A stretch of 17,018 nucleotides of DNA from contig CAMYOP010000023.1 in assembly GCA_947260045.1 (NCBI GenBank), forward strand, positions 1 through 17,018, in the 5' to 3' direction. Under the pieces are notes generated by a model. The model was not told the DNA's origin. It saw nothing but the letters and a program-made list of their open reading frames with translations, and made no database searches. Of this stretch, positions 1-6,903 are shown piece by piece; the first letter of the stretch is position 1; each line of letters starts with the position of its first letter. The DNA comes from an uncultured Desulfobulbaceae bacterium. Lineage in GTDB: Bacteria > Desulfobacterota > Desulfobulbia > Desulfobulbales > Desulfobulbaceae. The translations under genes and the position numbers were made by a program.

Positions 1-658
1 ACCGCTGCAATCGTGGATTCAACGTCGTGCGCACCGACAAACCGCCTTCGTATAGCCGTTTCTCGCCAAACCGATCGACCAGTTCGCGCCGCACTTCCTC
101 CAAAAAATAGCCGGCTTCAACCACCAATGTCGCAGCCCGCGGCACCACTTCTAGCTTCTCGGACATCGCCTGCCTAGCCGTCTCGCTGTCGATATAATTT
201 TCTTCCAACATTCGCCCGACCACCCAATTGCGTCGCGCTACCGCCGCATCGTGTTTGCGGATGGGATGATAGTTGTTTGGCGCTTTCGGCAGGGCGGCCA
301 AATAGGCAGCCTCGGCAATGGTCAGTTCATCCAGTGATTTATTGAAGTAATTCAAGGCAGCGGCGGCGACCCCATAGGATGCGTAGCCGAGGTAGATTTC
401 ATTGAGGTAAAGCTCAAGAATACGCTGTTTTGAAAACGTCCGCTCGATCCGAAATGCGAGAATCGCCTCTTTGATCTTGCGTTCGAAACTTAACTCGTTG
501 GTAAGAAGGAAATTTTTCGCGACCTGCTGGGTAATCGTCGACGCGCCGACGGGACGGCGCGATCGCCGCAAGATTATATTGAACCCATTCGTCACCAGAG
601 CGCGGCCAAGCGCGGAGGCGTCGACACCCGGGTGGTAGTAAAAATTCTTATCTTCCGG
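1..658 (-). CDS. Partial penicillin-binding protein 1A, GT51 glycosyltransferase region (3' part of a fused ORF)
   Basis: This part of the minus-strand frame encodes a class A penicillin-binding protein, the bifunctional periplasmic enzyme that polymerises lipid II and cross-links peptidoglycan. Visible GT51 motifs in order are ED-x2-F-x2-H-x-G (E147, D148, F151, H154 and G156 of the fused ORF; the Glu is the family's catalytic residue), GASTITQQVAKN, a KIKEA...RIERTFSK helix, ILELYLNEIYLG, and a run rich in AEAAYLAALPKAP. The frame runs off the left edge, so the transpeptidase domain is not in view. The usual cytoplasmic tail and membrane anchor are missing: upstream of the ED motif the frame turns into an unrelated Tat-exported Fe-S protein. 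Base composition here is clearly more GC-rich (57% in bases 1-60) than just beyond it (33% in 841-900), and codons such as GCG and CGC are common. The sequence looks alphaproteobacterial. The family call is secure; its belonging to this genome is doubtful. Confidence 0.85.
635..658 (-). other. In-frame junction between two unrelated genes
   Basis: Codons 146-153 of the 1093-to-1 minus-strand frame (Pro-Glu-Asp-Lys-Asn-Phe-Tyr-Tyr) are the point where Fe-S protein sequence gives way to GT51 sequence. The Glu-Asp-Lys-Asn-Phe-Tyr stretch fits the first GT51 motif (ED-x2-F-x2-H-x-G). From memory it also resembles the VPE...FY stretch that precedes the second cysteine cluster of many ferredoxin-like subunits, so both parents could share a short identical stretch. 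GC content changes at the same place. This pattern is expected when an assembler joins two genomes through a short shared k-mer, or when recombination uses microhomology. Confidence 0.7.
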
Positions 659-1093
659 AACCTTATCCGGGTAATAATATTTATCGGCTTCCTCCAGGTT
701 GGAGACAAACTTCTCTCCTTTTTCAAACTGAAGGACGCTTATGTAATGAATCTGTGGTTCGCGGGATTGATTATTTTCATCCACACAGGCATAGACACAG
801 CGACGACAGCCAATGCAGCGAGAAAGATCTAGGCCATAACCATATAAAACACCTGGCAGAGGACCGTTTGTTTTAATAGTGAAGTCTTTTTTATACTTCT
901 GCTTGTATTCTTTAACCAAGCGCTCAATTACTTTTTCTTTCTCATCATTTTTCATCTCATGGAAATGCTTTTGAAAAAAAGCATCCCAGACTGATGCGTC
1001 GGCACTACCGACTGGTACCGCCAGGGTTGCTGTTCCGGCAGCCGCTCCTTTCAGGAAAGATCGACGAGTAAGTTTCTTATTATCATTCTTCAT
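659..1093 (-). CDS. Tat-exported ferredoxin-like Fe-S protein, N-terminal part only (HybA/DsrO-like)
   Basis: The ATG at 1093-1091 lies 9 bases after the stop of the tetraheme cytochrome gene, which makes the two an operon. The N-terminus carries a twin-arginine signal (TRRSFLKG, residues 9-16) and an Ala-rich hydrophobic stretch to about residue 34, so the protein should be exported folded with its cofactor. A charged helical region follows, then a complete ferredoxin motif C93-x2-C96-x2-C99-x3-C103. Proteins of the HybA/DsrO/NrfC type carry several such clusters and pass electrons between a periplasmic cytochrome and a quinone-reactive NrfD-type membrane subunit. Here the later clusters are absent because the frame passes at about residue 147 into a penicillin-binding protein sequence with no stop. 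The natural 3' end of the gene and any NrfD partner are therefore not in this window. Fragment identity is good; the fusion is suspect. Confidence 0.8.
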
Positions 1094-1102
1094 GGGCCAC
1101 CA

Positions 1103-1675
1103 TTATTTTATATCACCTAAAGGATTGGAGGAGATTTGACCACCTGTTGAATTCCTACCATGATTTTCTTCTGGTCGGAGCGGTGGAGGAAGTGGAGCTA
1201 TAGGTTTAAAACGGGGCGAATGGGGGTTATGACAATGAACACAAAGACGATAGACCTTTTTACCATTCCACTCACCTGTTCTCTTCCCATGTACACCTGC
1301 TTTCCAGTCACGGAAAATTGTGCCATGACATTGACCGCAAAGGAAATATGATTCCTCAAATGAAACTAGATCACCATTTGCCAGGCGTAGTTTGTCGCGA
1401 TCATTTTGATTGTGACAATCAAGGCACCAGCGTTGCTCACTTGCATGGTTAAACATCTCAGCGATTTCCGTGTGCTCCTCAAGTTCTCTCCTTGTAGGAT
1501 CCGGCTCCATATCAGAATGACAATCCGAACAGGGAAAAATATCTTCTGAAAATGGTGGTGGAGGAACGGAAAATTTCGGAATGTCATGACTATCTTTTGC
1601 GTTTGTTGGTCCAGCTCTAAGGGTAAATACCAGGAAAAGCCCAATCAACAGACCTATCATCCTAAGGATGCCCAT
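1103..1675 (-). CDS. Periplasmic tetraheme c-type cytochrome
   Basis: This 190-residue protein has an N-terminal hydrophobic signal sequence (about residues 4-26) and four CxxCH haem c attachment motifs, at residues 49-53, 84-88, 113-117 and 145-149. Histidines between them (for example H68, H77 and H129) are possible distal haem ligands. The C-terminus is Pro-rich. An AGGAG-type ribosome binding site precedes the ATG by a few bases. It is exported through Sec, and haems are attached in the periplasm. The next gene, 9 bases downstream, encodes a Tat-exported ferredoxin-like protein, so the pair looks like the soluble arm of a membrane-bound quinone/cytochrome redox module of the kind common in sulfate and metal reducers. 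I do not recognise the specific complex, because the expected membrane subunit is lost beyond the chimeric junction. The protein does not match the compact cytochrome c3 spacing well, so only multihaem cytochrome is claimed. Confidence 0.9.
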   Translation of the reverse strand: MGILRMIGLLIGLFLVFTLRAGPTNAKDSHDIPKFSVPPPPFSEDIFPCSDCHSDMEPDPTRRELEEHTEIAEMFNHASEQRWCLDCHNQNDRDKLRLANGDLVSFEESYFLCGQCHGTIFRDWKAGVHGKRTGEWNGKKVYRLCVHCHNPHSPRFKPIAPLPPPLRPEENHGRNSTGGQISSNPLGDIK

Positions 1676-1950
1676 ACCTTTATCTCCTTCATACTGCGTT
1701 GAGGCGTCTCACTGCCTGTTACAAAAATGCCTGTGCAACTACTGCACGTTGGCCCTGCTAAGGTTTTACGGTTTATGTATCGCTACCAAGCTGGTTCTAT
1801 ATTGAAATTATATTATTAACGGTATAGGCTATTTTGCTTCATGCTCTATACCGATCAGAACAATTTTAGAAGAGCTGTTTGGTCTGATCCTATACATGTG
1901 CTGAAAGACACTAACCATTAGAATCTACTCCAGTTTTAGAGATCTTATTA
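1676..1950. other. Divergent intergenic region with nested inverted repeats
   Basis: This 275-base spacer separates the minus-strand cytochrome operon from the plus-strand methyltransferase, so promoters for both directions must lie here. It contains GGTATAG (1821-1827) facing CTATACC (1846-1852), immediately followed by GATCAG (1853-1858) facing CTGATC (1884-1889), with another CTATAC copy at 1890-1895. These could be operator half-sites or RNA hairpin arms. I see no clear -35/-10 pair and no small gene. Confidence 0.45.
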
Positions 1951-2493
1951 ATGAACAGCATCATCAATTTTTTCATGAAGTTTACGGGGAAAAATTACAC
2001 TCACTTCCAAAGAGCCATATCCATGGTTCCAGGTATTATAATTTTCCTGATCATCTCGCCGTTTGTTATCTTTCAAATTTCCAAATATTTAAGTAGTTTT
2101 TTGCCGCTCGATATTCCTCGATTTTTCGAACATGTTGTCATGCTTGGCGCCTTTCTTTTTTCAACCTCGCTTATGACCTGGGCTTTGGTGGAACTGTGGA
2201 CGAAAGGACATGGTTCGCCTGCTCCCATTGCTCCTACGACTGATCTTGTCACTACTGGCCCTTATAAGTGGTGCCGAAACCCAATAGAGTTTGGTACAAA
2301 CATCTATTTTCTCTCCTTGGGCATCTATTTTGATTCACTGCTCACAGGCCTTTTATGCGTGTGTTTTGGTTTAATACTTGGCATTGGCTATATTAAACTC
2401 ATCGAAGAAAAAGAAATGCTTTTACGCTTCGGCAAGCCGTATGAAACATATTTAAAGAGTGTTCCTTTCATGCCAGTGCCATTCTTATCGTGA
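1951..2493 (+). CDS. ICMT/PEMT-type integral membrane methyltransferase
   Basis: This 180-residue protein belongs to the isoprenylcysteine carboxyl methyltransferase / phospholipid methyltransferase superfamily, which uses S-adenosylmethionine within the membrane. Membrane helices are visible at about residues 24-43, 61-82 and 114-150. The SAM-site signature is present: GHGSPAP (86-92), TGPYKWCRNPIE (102-113), and the tail motif IEEKEMLLRFGKPYETY (151-167), ending in VPFMPVP. Length is typical of bacterial members. The substrate cannot be predicted: bacterial homologues act on lipids, small thiols or unknown acceptors. The start at 1951 has only a weak upstream GAGA. The gene stands alone, 233 bases before the SDR gene. 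The family is secure, the function is not. Confidence 0.82.
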   Translation: MNSIINFFMKFTGKNYTHFQRAISMVPGIIIFLIISPFVIFQISKYLSSFLPLDIPRFFEHVVMLGAFLFSTSLMTWALVELWTKGHGSPAPIAPTTDLVTTGPYKWCRNPIEFGTNIYFLSLGIYFDSLLTGLLCVCFGLILGIGYIKLIEEKEMLLRFGKPYETYLKSVPFMPVPFLS

Positions 2494-2726
2494 TTAAAAC
2501 GTGAACTAAAAATTAAATTTTTTCACTGGTAATACTACTATCAAATTATATATTACCGTCAAGCTGATACAGTAACAATATCTAATAAAACTTATACCTT
2601 ATACTATGAACTGCTGCTTGAATCGCCACCATACACTCTCCCATGGACCTTTTGATAACTATTTCCAAATGAGTCATCAAACTCTCCGATCATTTCTGCT
2701 CTCAACAATAAGGCAGGTATGAAACA
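2494..2726. other. Intergenic region, weak AT-rich hairpin
   Basis: This spacer lies between the methyltransferase and the SDR gene. At 2501-2526 a GTGAA...TTCAC stem with inner A/T pairing and a T-rich 3' arm could be a weak terminator for the upstream gene. A purine-rich AAGGCAGG-like element just before 2727 serves as ribosome binding site for the next gene. Nothing else is recognisable. Confidence 0.35.
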
Positions 2727-3776
2727 ATGAGCAAGGAAACACGTAAAAAAATTCTTGTTGTCGGGGCGACGGGTTTTGTCGGCCCAGCACTTGTCGATGA
2801 GTTTTCCCAGGCCGGTTACCATGTCATTTGCGGTGTAAGAAACCTGGAAGCTGCTTCCCAACAACTTGACTTTCCCAATGTCGAATTCATCAAAGTCGAC
2901 ATGAACGAAGACCTTAATCCCAACACCTGGCTTGACCGTCTCAAAGAGCATGAAATTGATGGGGTCATTAATAATGTCGGTATTGCCAATGCATTTGGCG
3001 GCCAGTCTCTAGAAAACGTCAATGTCAATGCGCCGCTGGCTCTGTTTGAAGCTGTTTCCTTTTACTGCCAGGAAAACAAAGAAGCAAACCGTCATCCCCA
3101 AAATGTCTCAGTCTTCCAGATATCCACAACTGGAGTGAATTGGGATGACTGTGATGCCTACAAATATCCAAAATCAAAAAAGCTCATTGACGAGTCACTC
3201 GTTGAAACACAAGGGATCAACTTCATCATTATCAGGCCCAACATTATTTATGAGCCACGCCGTGGCCATCTTCTTTTTGAACAAATTGCCCGACTGCCTG
3301 TTATTACTTACATTGGCGACGGTAACATCCAGCCAATCCACTGTCGCGAACTGGCCATCGGCATTGTCAGGTTAATGAACAATCCATACAAAGCTGACGG
3401 TTCCATTCTCCAAGCAACAGGACCTGAGGTTATGACCTGGAAAAAAGTTTTTATTACCGTCTGTGATGCTCTTGATCGCGAACATGGTATTTTTATCCGT
3501 GTTCCACTTCTGATTGGTCAACTGTTCACCAACCTCATCCAGCGATTACCTGAAAAAGTCTTGTTTCGTTTGGGCATTCTCTCCAAAATGGATAACGATA
3601 CCATTGAAATGATGACCAAAGGGAGTGTTGGTGATAACCGCGAATGGTTGCAAAAGACCTCCCTGAAACCCATTCACGTTTTTGATACCTATCGCAGCCT
3701 GGCAAAGTCAGAAGAAGATTATTCCAATTATATCCAGTCCATCCGCGACACTTTTATAGACCATCAAGAAAACTGA
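2727..3776 (+). CDS. Extended SDR / NAD(P)-binding Rossmann protein
   Basis: This 349-residue cytosolic oxidoreductase-like protein opens with a Rossmann dinucleotide site, VVGATGFVG (11-19), the GxxGxxG form of extended or atypical short-chain dehydrogenases. Further family marks are NNVG (82-85, the usual NNAG position), the Tyr/Lys pair in YKYPKSK (145-151, fitting YxxxK twice) and RPNIIYEPRRG (170-180), followed by IQPIHCRELAIGI, the element of NAD-dependent epimerase/NmrA-like and complex I 39-kDa-like proteins. The C-terminal 100 residues form a helical tail ending in a DTYRSLAKS segment. Substrate and reaction are not predictable. The upstream methyltransferase is probably a separate transcript. 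The stop lies 4 bases from the stop of the convergent membrane gene, so the transcripts probably overlap. Confidence 0.85.
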   Translation: MSKETRKKILVVGATGFVGPALVDEFSQAGYHVICGVRNLEAASQQLDFPNVEFIKVDMNEDLNPNTWLDRLKEHEIDGVINNVGIANAFGGQSLENVNVNAPLALFEAVSFYCQENKEANRHPQNVSVFQISTTGVNWDDCDAYKYPKSKKLIDESLVETQGINFIIIRPNIIYEPRRGHLLFEQIARLPVITYIGDGNIQPIHCRELAIGIVRLMNNPYKADGSILQATGPEVMTWKKVFITVCDALDREHGIFIRVPLLIGQLFTNLIQRLPEKVLFRLGILSKMDNDTIEMMTKGSVGDNREWLQKTSLKPIHVFDTYRSLAKSEEDYSNYIQSIRDTFIDHQEN

Positions 3777-3780
3777 CAAC

Positions 3781-4221
3781 TTACGACATACACCTCGTAG
3801 CCAATACAGCTGTGTGTGGTAGTACAAATGTCTGTGCAAGCACAGATTCATCCCCCATCACAGACCGTTCTTGCAGTTTCCCTGAAATATTTTTTACGTA
3901 CTTTGGAACACTGCCCAGAGATGTAACCTGTTCTTTACTGAGATGTTGACCTATAAAAATCAAGGCCACACCAATTATAAAAATAGCCAGAGTTATAAAT
4001 ATAACGATATAGTTCTTGTTGAAATTATCCGAGCGAGTCCAACCGTAACCAGGATCTATACTGAGAAAAAAAAGAAATAATAAAATAGCTGCAGCAAGCA
4101 AAATAAAGCCAAAAGCACTCAAAGACTTACCAACACCAAAGTGAAAACAGTACCAGCCTGTTCCTGCGATAAGAGTGCAACCAATTATAAATGATAAAAT
4201 AGTCGGCATACTTTTCTTCAT
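3781..4221 (-). CDS. Small hypothetical membrane protein, three predicted helices
   Basis: I do not recognise this 146-residue protein. Three hydrophobic helices are visible at about residues 7-24, 33-53 and 70-91. A polar loop with DPGYGWTRSDNFNKN (56-70) lies between helices 2 and 3, and a soluble C-terminal tail of about 55 residues follows. An AGGTGA ribosome binding site sits 5 bases before the ATG, which supports it being a real gene. It is convergent with the SDR gene. No catalytic motif is visible. Confidence 0.65.
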   Translation of the reverse strand: MKKSMPTILSFIIGCTLIAGTGWYCFHFGVGKSLSAFGFILLAAAILLFLFFLSIDPGYGWTRSDNFNKNYIVIFITLAIFIIGVALIFIGQHLSKEQVTSLGSVPKYVKNISGKLQERSVMGDESVLAQTFVLPHTAVLATRCMS

Positions 4222-4797
4222 TTATCACCTGCTAGAAAAAATAATAAAGTACAAAAGAGTGTTGTCCTGCTGTTCTTTCACTATTCTTTCTTTGATTGGC
4301 CGGATGCTTTTTATCATTGTATCAAAGACCAGCCGAAAACAGGTACTAAAAATAAAATCAGGTATAAATTCAGATTTATACGCCTGATCATTAATACTCC
4401 AAGACCACCTCTCAATCTTGAATGACCACAATGTAGTACTTCTTACAGATCATCTCAAGTAAAAAATGCACAAACATTCCGAAAACCATTGCGCTGGAAT
4501 AATTCTTGACCTTTAAGAATGAATCCTGAAACTGTTAGTATTGTGATAACACGCTAATATAAAAACTAAATAATGAACTATTACAGAAAGGGAATTGATC
4601 AGAAATTTTATTACACAACTGTCAAAAGAGGTTCCAATGATCACTTCCCAGGGTAATTTATTGGGGAGTGAATTTACCTTCCTTGCATCTTACAGACCAA
4701 TTGTTGAGGTCTTCCTGATATGGCACTGTATTTACAAACGCACCAGCTTTAGAAATATCATCAGAATGATTTCTTCCAATAACTTCTTTATAATACC
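4222..4797. other. Gene-free AT-rich intergenic region
   Basis: These 576 bases contain only short open frames without ribosome binding sites or recognisable protein features. The 5' end must hold the promoter of the minus-strand membrane gene. The rest is upstream spacer to the bzaF riboswitch promoter. I see no RNA gene, repeat or hairpin worth naming. Confidence 0.5.
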
Positions 4798-4827
4798 TTG
4801 ACATCATCTTTCTTGTTTTGTTATTAA
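4798..4827 (+). promoter_or_regulatory. Sigma70-type promoter for the bzaF riboswitch leader
   Basis: A perfect -35 box TTGACA (4798-4803) is followed, after 18 bases, by a -10-like TATTAA (4822-4827). Transcription from here would start at about 4834, shortly before the riboswitch P1 stem, which is the expected arrangement. Confidence 0.6.
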
Positions 4828-4849
4828 AGCAGCAAATTAACATTGTAGA

Positions 4850-4998
4850 TGTTTTGTTAACGGAACACGGTGCAATTCCGTGGCGCTCCCAACGCTGTAA
4901 CCCCTGACAACTCTTTTGACATTTTAGGCCACTGTTTCATAACAATGAAACGGGAAGGCTGTCACCAGAGGGGGGAAGCCAGAAGACGAACGAAACAG
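4850..4998 (+). ncRNA. Cobalamin riboswitch aptamer upstream of bzaF
   Basis: The conserved core of the cobalamin (AdoCbl) riboswitch is readable in order: GGAA then GGTGCAATTCCG (4862-4881 region), a CGCTCCCAACGCTGTAA-like block around 4884-4900 (consensus ends in a CTGTAA element), the GCCACTG element near 4928-4935, and the 3' AGCCAGAAGAC block (4978-4987), which corresponds to the consensus AGTCAGGATAC. The closing P1 stem can be TGTTTTG (4850-4856) with CGAAACA (4991-4997), which replaces the usual AGGT/ACCT pairing. Together with the terminator that follows, this is a transcription-attenuating leader: cobamide binding should favour termination and switch bzaF off. TPP riboswitch hallmarks (CTGAGA plus the ACCTGATCTGG element) are absent. 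Confidence 0.85.
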
Positions 4999-5021
4999 CT
5001 TCTATTATTGAACGTGATGGT

Positions 5022-5066
5022 AAAGGGTTCTGATGAGCATTATTGCTCTGTCAGAGCCCTTTTTTT
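5022..5066 (+). terminator. Rho-independent terminator, riboswitch expression platform
   Basis: A long hairpin precedes bzaF. AAAGGGTTCTGA (5022-5033) pairs with TCAGAGCCCTTT (5051-5062) over 12 positions with one G-T wobble. An inner GAGCA/TGCTC stem follows, with a four-base loop (5040-5043), and seven Ts run at 5060-5066. Lying between aptamer and start codon, it is an attenuator rather than the end of a gene. Confidence 0.9.
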
Positions 5067-5102
5067 GGTTTCTGACAGGGCAATTCAAGATGAGGAATAT
5101 GA

Positions 5103-6428
5103 ATGAAAACCCAGCTGGAACTTGCACGAGAAGGAATTATTACACAAGCTATGAGCCAGGTTGCCGCCAAGGAAGGCTTCAGCCCGGAAGTTATCAGAGA
5201 CCTTGTTGCTTCAGGCGAAATTGTCATTGCCACCCATCCAAACAGACCAAATCAAAAAGTAGTCGGCATCGGCACAGGACTACGAACAAAAGTAAATGCA
5301 TCCATCGGCACATCTTCTGATATTTGCAATATAGATTTGGAATGTGCCAAAGCAAGAGCTGCCGAGGAAGAAGGAGCCGATACCCTGATGGAGCTCTCTG
5401 CAGGCGGCGACCTTGATGCCATTCGCAGAGCAGTGCTTGCCAATACAAACTTGCCGGTAGGCAATGTACCTCTCTACCAGGCATTCAAAGAGACAACCAG
5501 CCAATATGCCAACCCAGGAAAACTCGACCCTGAATATCTGTTTGATCTAATCGAGAAGCAACTCGCCGATGGCATAAGTTTTATGGCAATACATTGCGGC
5601 ATTAACCAGTACACAATTGAACGCCTCAGAAAACAAGGTTACAGATACGGTGGCCTGGTCTCAAAGGGTGGAACATTCATGGTTGCCTGGATGGATATCA
5701 ATGGTAAAGAAAACCCACTCTATGAACAGTTTGACCGGGTTTGCAATCTGATGAAGAAATACGATGCTGTGCTTTCTCTTGGTAACGGTATCCGTGCAGG
5801 TGCCATCCACGACAGTCATGACCGAGCCCAGATGGCAGAAATGATCATCAATTGTGAGCTTGCAGAATTAGGTAGGGAAATGGGCTGCCAGATGATGGTT
5901 GAAGGTCCTGGCCATGTTCCCCTTGATGAGATTGCCGGAAACATAATGCTTGAGAAAAGAATGAGCGGAAATGCACCTTATTACGTTTTGGGACCAATCC
6001 CACTTGATACCGGGGCCGGGTATGACCATATAGCAGCGGCAATTGGTGCTGCCAATTCTGCTCGTCACGGCGCTGATCTGGTTTGCTATATCACCCCTGC
6101 TGAACATCTGGCACTGCCCAATGAACATGACGTTCGCGAAGGTGTACGAGCCACGCGTCTTGCCGTTCGGATCGGCGACATTGCCAAGTATCCGGAACGC
6201 AGAGAAAATGAAAAAACAGCTGCCAAAGCACGGCGGGATACGAGATGGGCTGACCTGGAAAATGTTCTGATGTTCCCTGAAGTTGCAAAAATTATTCGCA
6301 GCAGCAGAACTCCAGCCAATGAAGATACCTGCACGATGTGCGGAGATTTCTGCGCCATGAAAAAAGGTATGGAAGTTTTCGGCGACGATATCAAAGGAGA
6401 TAAAGTTACCTGTCCTCATGCACCCTGA
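5103..6428 (+). CDS. bzaF: ThiC-superfamily radical SAM enzyme, probably 5-hydroxybenzimidazole synthase BzaF
   Basis: This 441-residue enzyme belongs to the ThiC superfamily, in which a C-terminal [4Fe-4S] cluster and SAM rearrange aminoimidazole ribotide (AIR). ThiC makes HMP-phosphate for thiamin; the paralogue BzaF makes 5-hydroxybenzimidazole, the start of the anaerobic route to the lower ligand of cobamides. Landmarks are MKTQLELAREGIIT at the N-terminus, GLRTKVNASIGTSSD (59-73), MELSAGGD (96-103), EGPGHVPLDE (267-276), TPAEHLALPNEHDVREG (331-347), and the cluster cysteines C410, C413 and C417 (Cx2Cx3C, the spacing of short anaerobic forms). SLGNGIRAGAIHDS (225-238) and MSGNAPYYVLGPI fit BzaF-like sequences as I remember them, where ThiC usually has SLGDGLRPG. 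The cobalamin riboswitch and the neighbouring cobO/cobU operon favour bzaF strongly. The start is set by GAGGA at 5092-5096. An ordinary anaerobic ThiC remains the alternative. Confidence 0.8.
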   Translation: MKTQLELAREGIITQAMSQVAAKEGFSPEVIRDLVASGEIVIATHPNRPNQKVVGIGTGLRTKVNASIGTSSDICNIDLECAKARAAEEEGADTLMELSAGGDLDAIRRAVLANTNLPVGNVPLYQAFKETTSQYANPGKLDPEYLFDLIEKQLADGISFMAIHCGINQYTIERLRKQGYRYGGLVSKGGTFMVAWMDINGKENPLYEQFDRVCNLMKKYDAVLSLGNGIRAGAIHDSHDRAQMAEMIINCELAELGREMGCQMMVEGPGHVPLDEIAGNIMLEKRMSGNAPYYVLGPIPLDTGAGYDHIAAAIGAANSARHGADLVCYITPAEHLALPNEHDVREGVRATRLAVRIGDIAKYPERRENEKTAAKARRDTRWADLENVLMFPEVAKIIRSSRTPANEDTCTMCGDFCAMKKGMEVFGDDIKGDKVTCPHAP

Positions 6429-6695
6429 GTAAAAACCAGAGAAACTATTCCATTGCCCAAATAATTATCATTGGCGTGGTGGTACACAAACAGGCTCTCA
6501 GAGGCTTGTCTCACTAACAAGTAAGCCATCTGAGTGCCTGCGTACCTGAGTACCTGAGTACCTGAGTACCTGAGTATACACCTGCCCTGCCGGAACCTTG
6601 CCACAAGCTTAATCATACTTATATCTTACTAAAAATACTCACTTATTTAACCAAAAAGGCATAGCTTTAACAGGCACAGAGGACACACTATTTTA
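6429..6695. other. Intergenic spacer between bzaF and the cobO leader
   Basis: No gene is supported here. The only distinct structure is the octamer array at 6531-6578. A weak GCC(C)AA...TTGGC hairpin at about 6453-6475 lacks a T-run and is not convincing as the bzaF terminator. Confidence 0.5.
6531..6578. repeat. Tandem 8-bp repeat, consensus TGAGTACC, about six units
   Basis: Six head-to-tail octamers are in register. The first two carry one change each (TGAGTGCC, TGCGTACC), three are exact (6547-6570), and the last decays to TGAGTATA. Each unit contains the self-complementary GTAC. The unit length is not a multiple of three and the array lies between genes, so it is not a coding repeat. 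It could be a slippage-generated microsatellite or a protein-binding array. Confidence 0.85.
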
Positions 6696-6723
6696 TTGAC
6701 TTTGATACATTTCACAGTAAAGT
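6696..6723 (+). promoter_or_regulatory. Sigma70-type promoter for the cob/btu operon leader
   Basis: TTGACT (6696-6701) and TAAAGT (6718-6723) are separated by 16 bases, just upstream of the second riboswitch. The -10 is the same hexamer as in the candidate promoter at 10268-10273. Moderate match only. Confidence 0.5.
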
Positions 6724-6735
6724 ATTTTTTAATTT

Positions 6736-6896
6736 ACAGGTGCTTATAATGAGCTCAAATGGAAATTCCGTGAGAATCGGGAATGGGCCCGCCGCTGTGT
6801 CCGAGTACGAAAATCGAATGAAGCCACTGTTCTGTTTTCATAGAGGATGGAAAGGTACGATGAGTAGAATGATATGAAAGTCAGAATACCTGCCTG
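6736..6896 (+). ncRNA. Cobalamin riboswitch aptamer upstream of cobO-cobU-btuCD
   Basis: The elements follow the consensus closely: ACAGGTGC at the 5' P1 arm (6736-6743), TGGAAATTCCGTGAG (6760-6774), GGGCCCGCCGCTGTG around 6785-6799, GCCACTG near 6823-6829, and AGTCAGAATACCTGCCT (6879-6895). AGGT (6738-6741) pairs with ACCT (6888-6891) to close P1. It is a canonical cobalamin aptamer that should reduce expression of the downstream cobamide salvage and uptake genes when cobamide is plentiful. Confidence 0.92.
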
Positions 6897-6903
6897 GAAA
6901 ATA

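Noticed and set aside
2604..2951. 115-codon minus-strand frame overlapping the start of the SDR gene
   Set aside because: Most of it is antisense to the Rossmann N-terminus, and its tail is a low-complexity serine run.
4595..4801. 68-codon plus-strand frame in the spacer before the bzaF riboswitch
   Set aside because: There is no ribosome binding site and no protein-like composition, and it runs into the -35 box of the riboswitch promoter.
4850..5066. TPP riboswitch expected in front of a ThiC-like gene
   Set aside because: The conserved TPP elements (CTGAGA, and ACCTGATCTGG with its partner) are not present; the landmarks match the cobalamin aptamer instead.
5868..6419. 183-codon open frame on the minus strand opposite bzaF
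   Set aside because: It is fully antisense to conserved enzyme sequence, has no recognisable protein features and no ribosome binding site; it reflects the codon structure of bzaF.
6531..6578. CRISPR-like array
   Set aside because: The units are 8 bp with no spacers, so it is a simple tandem repeat.
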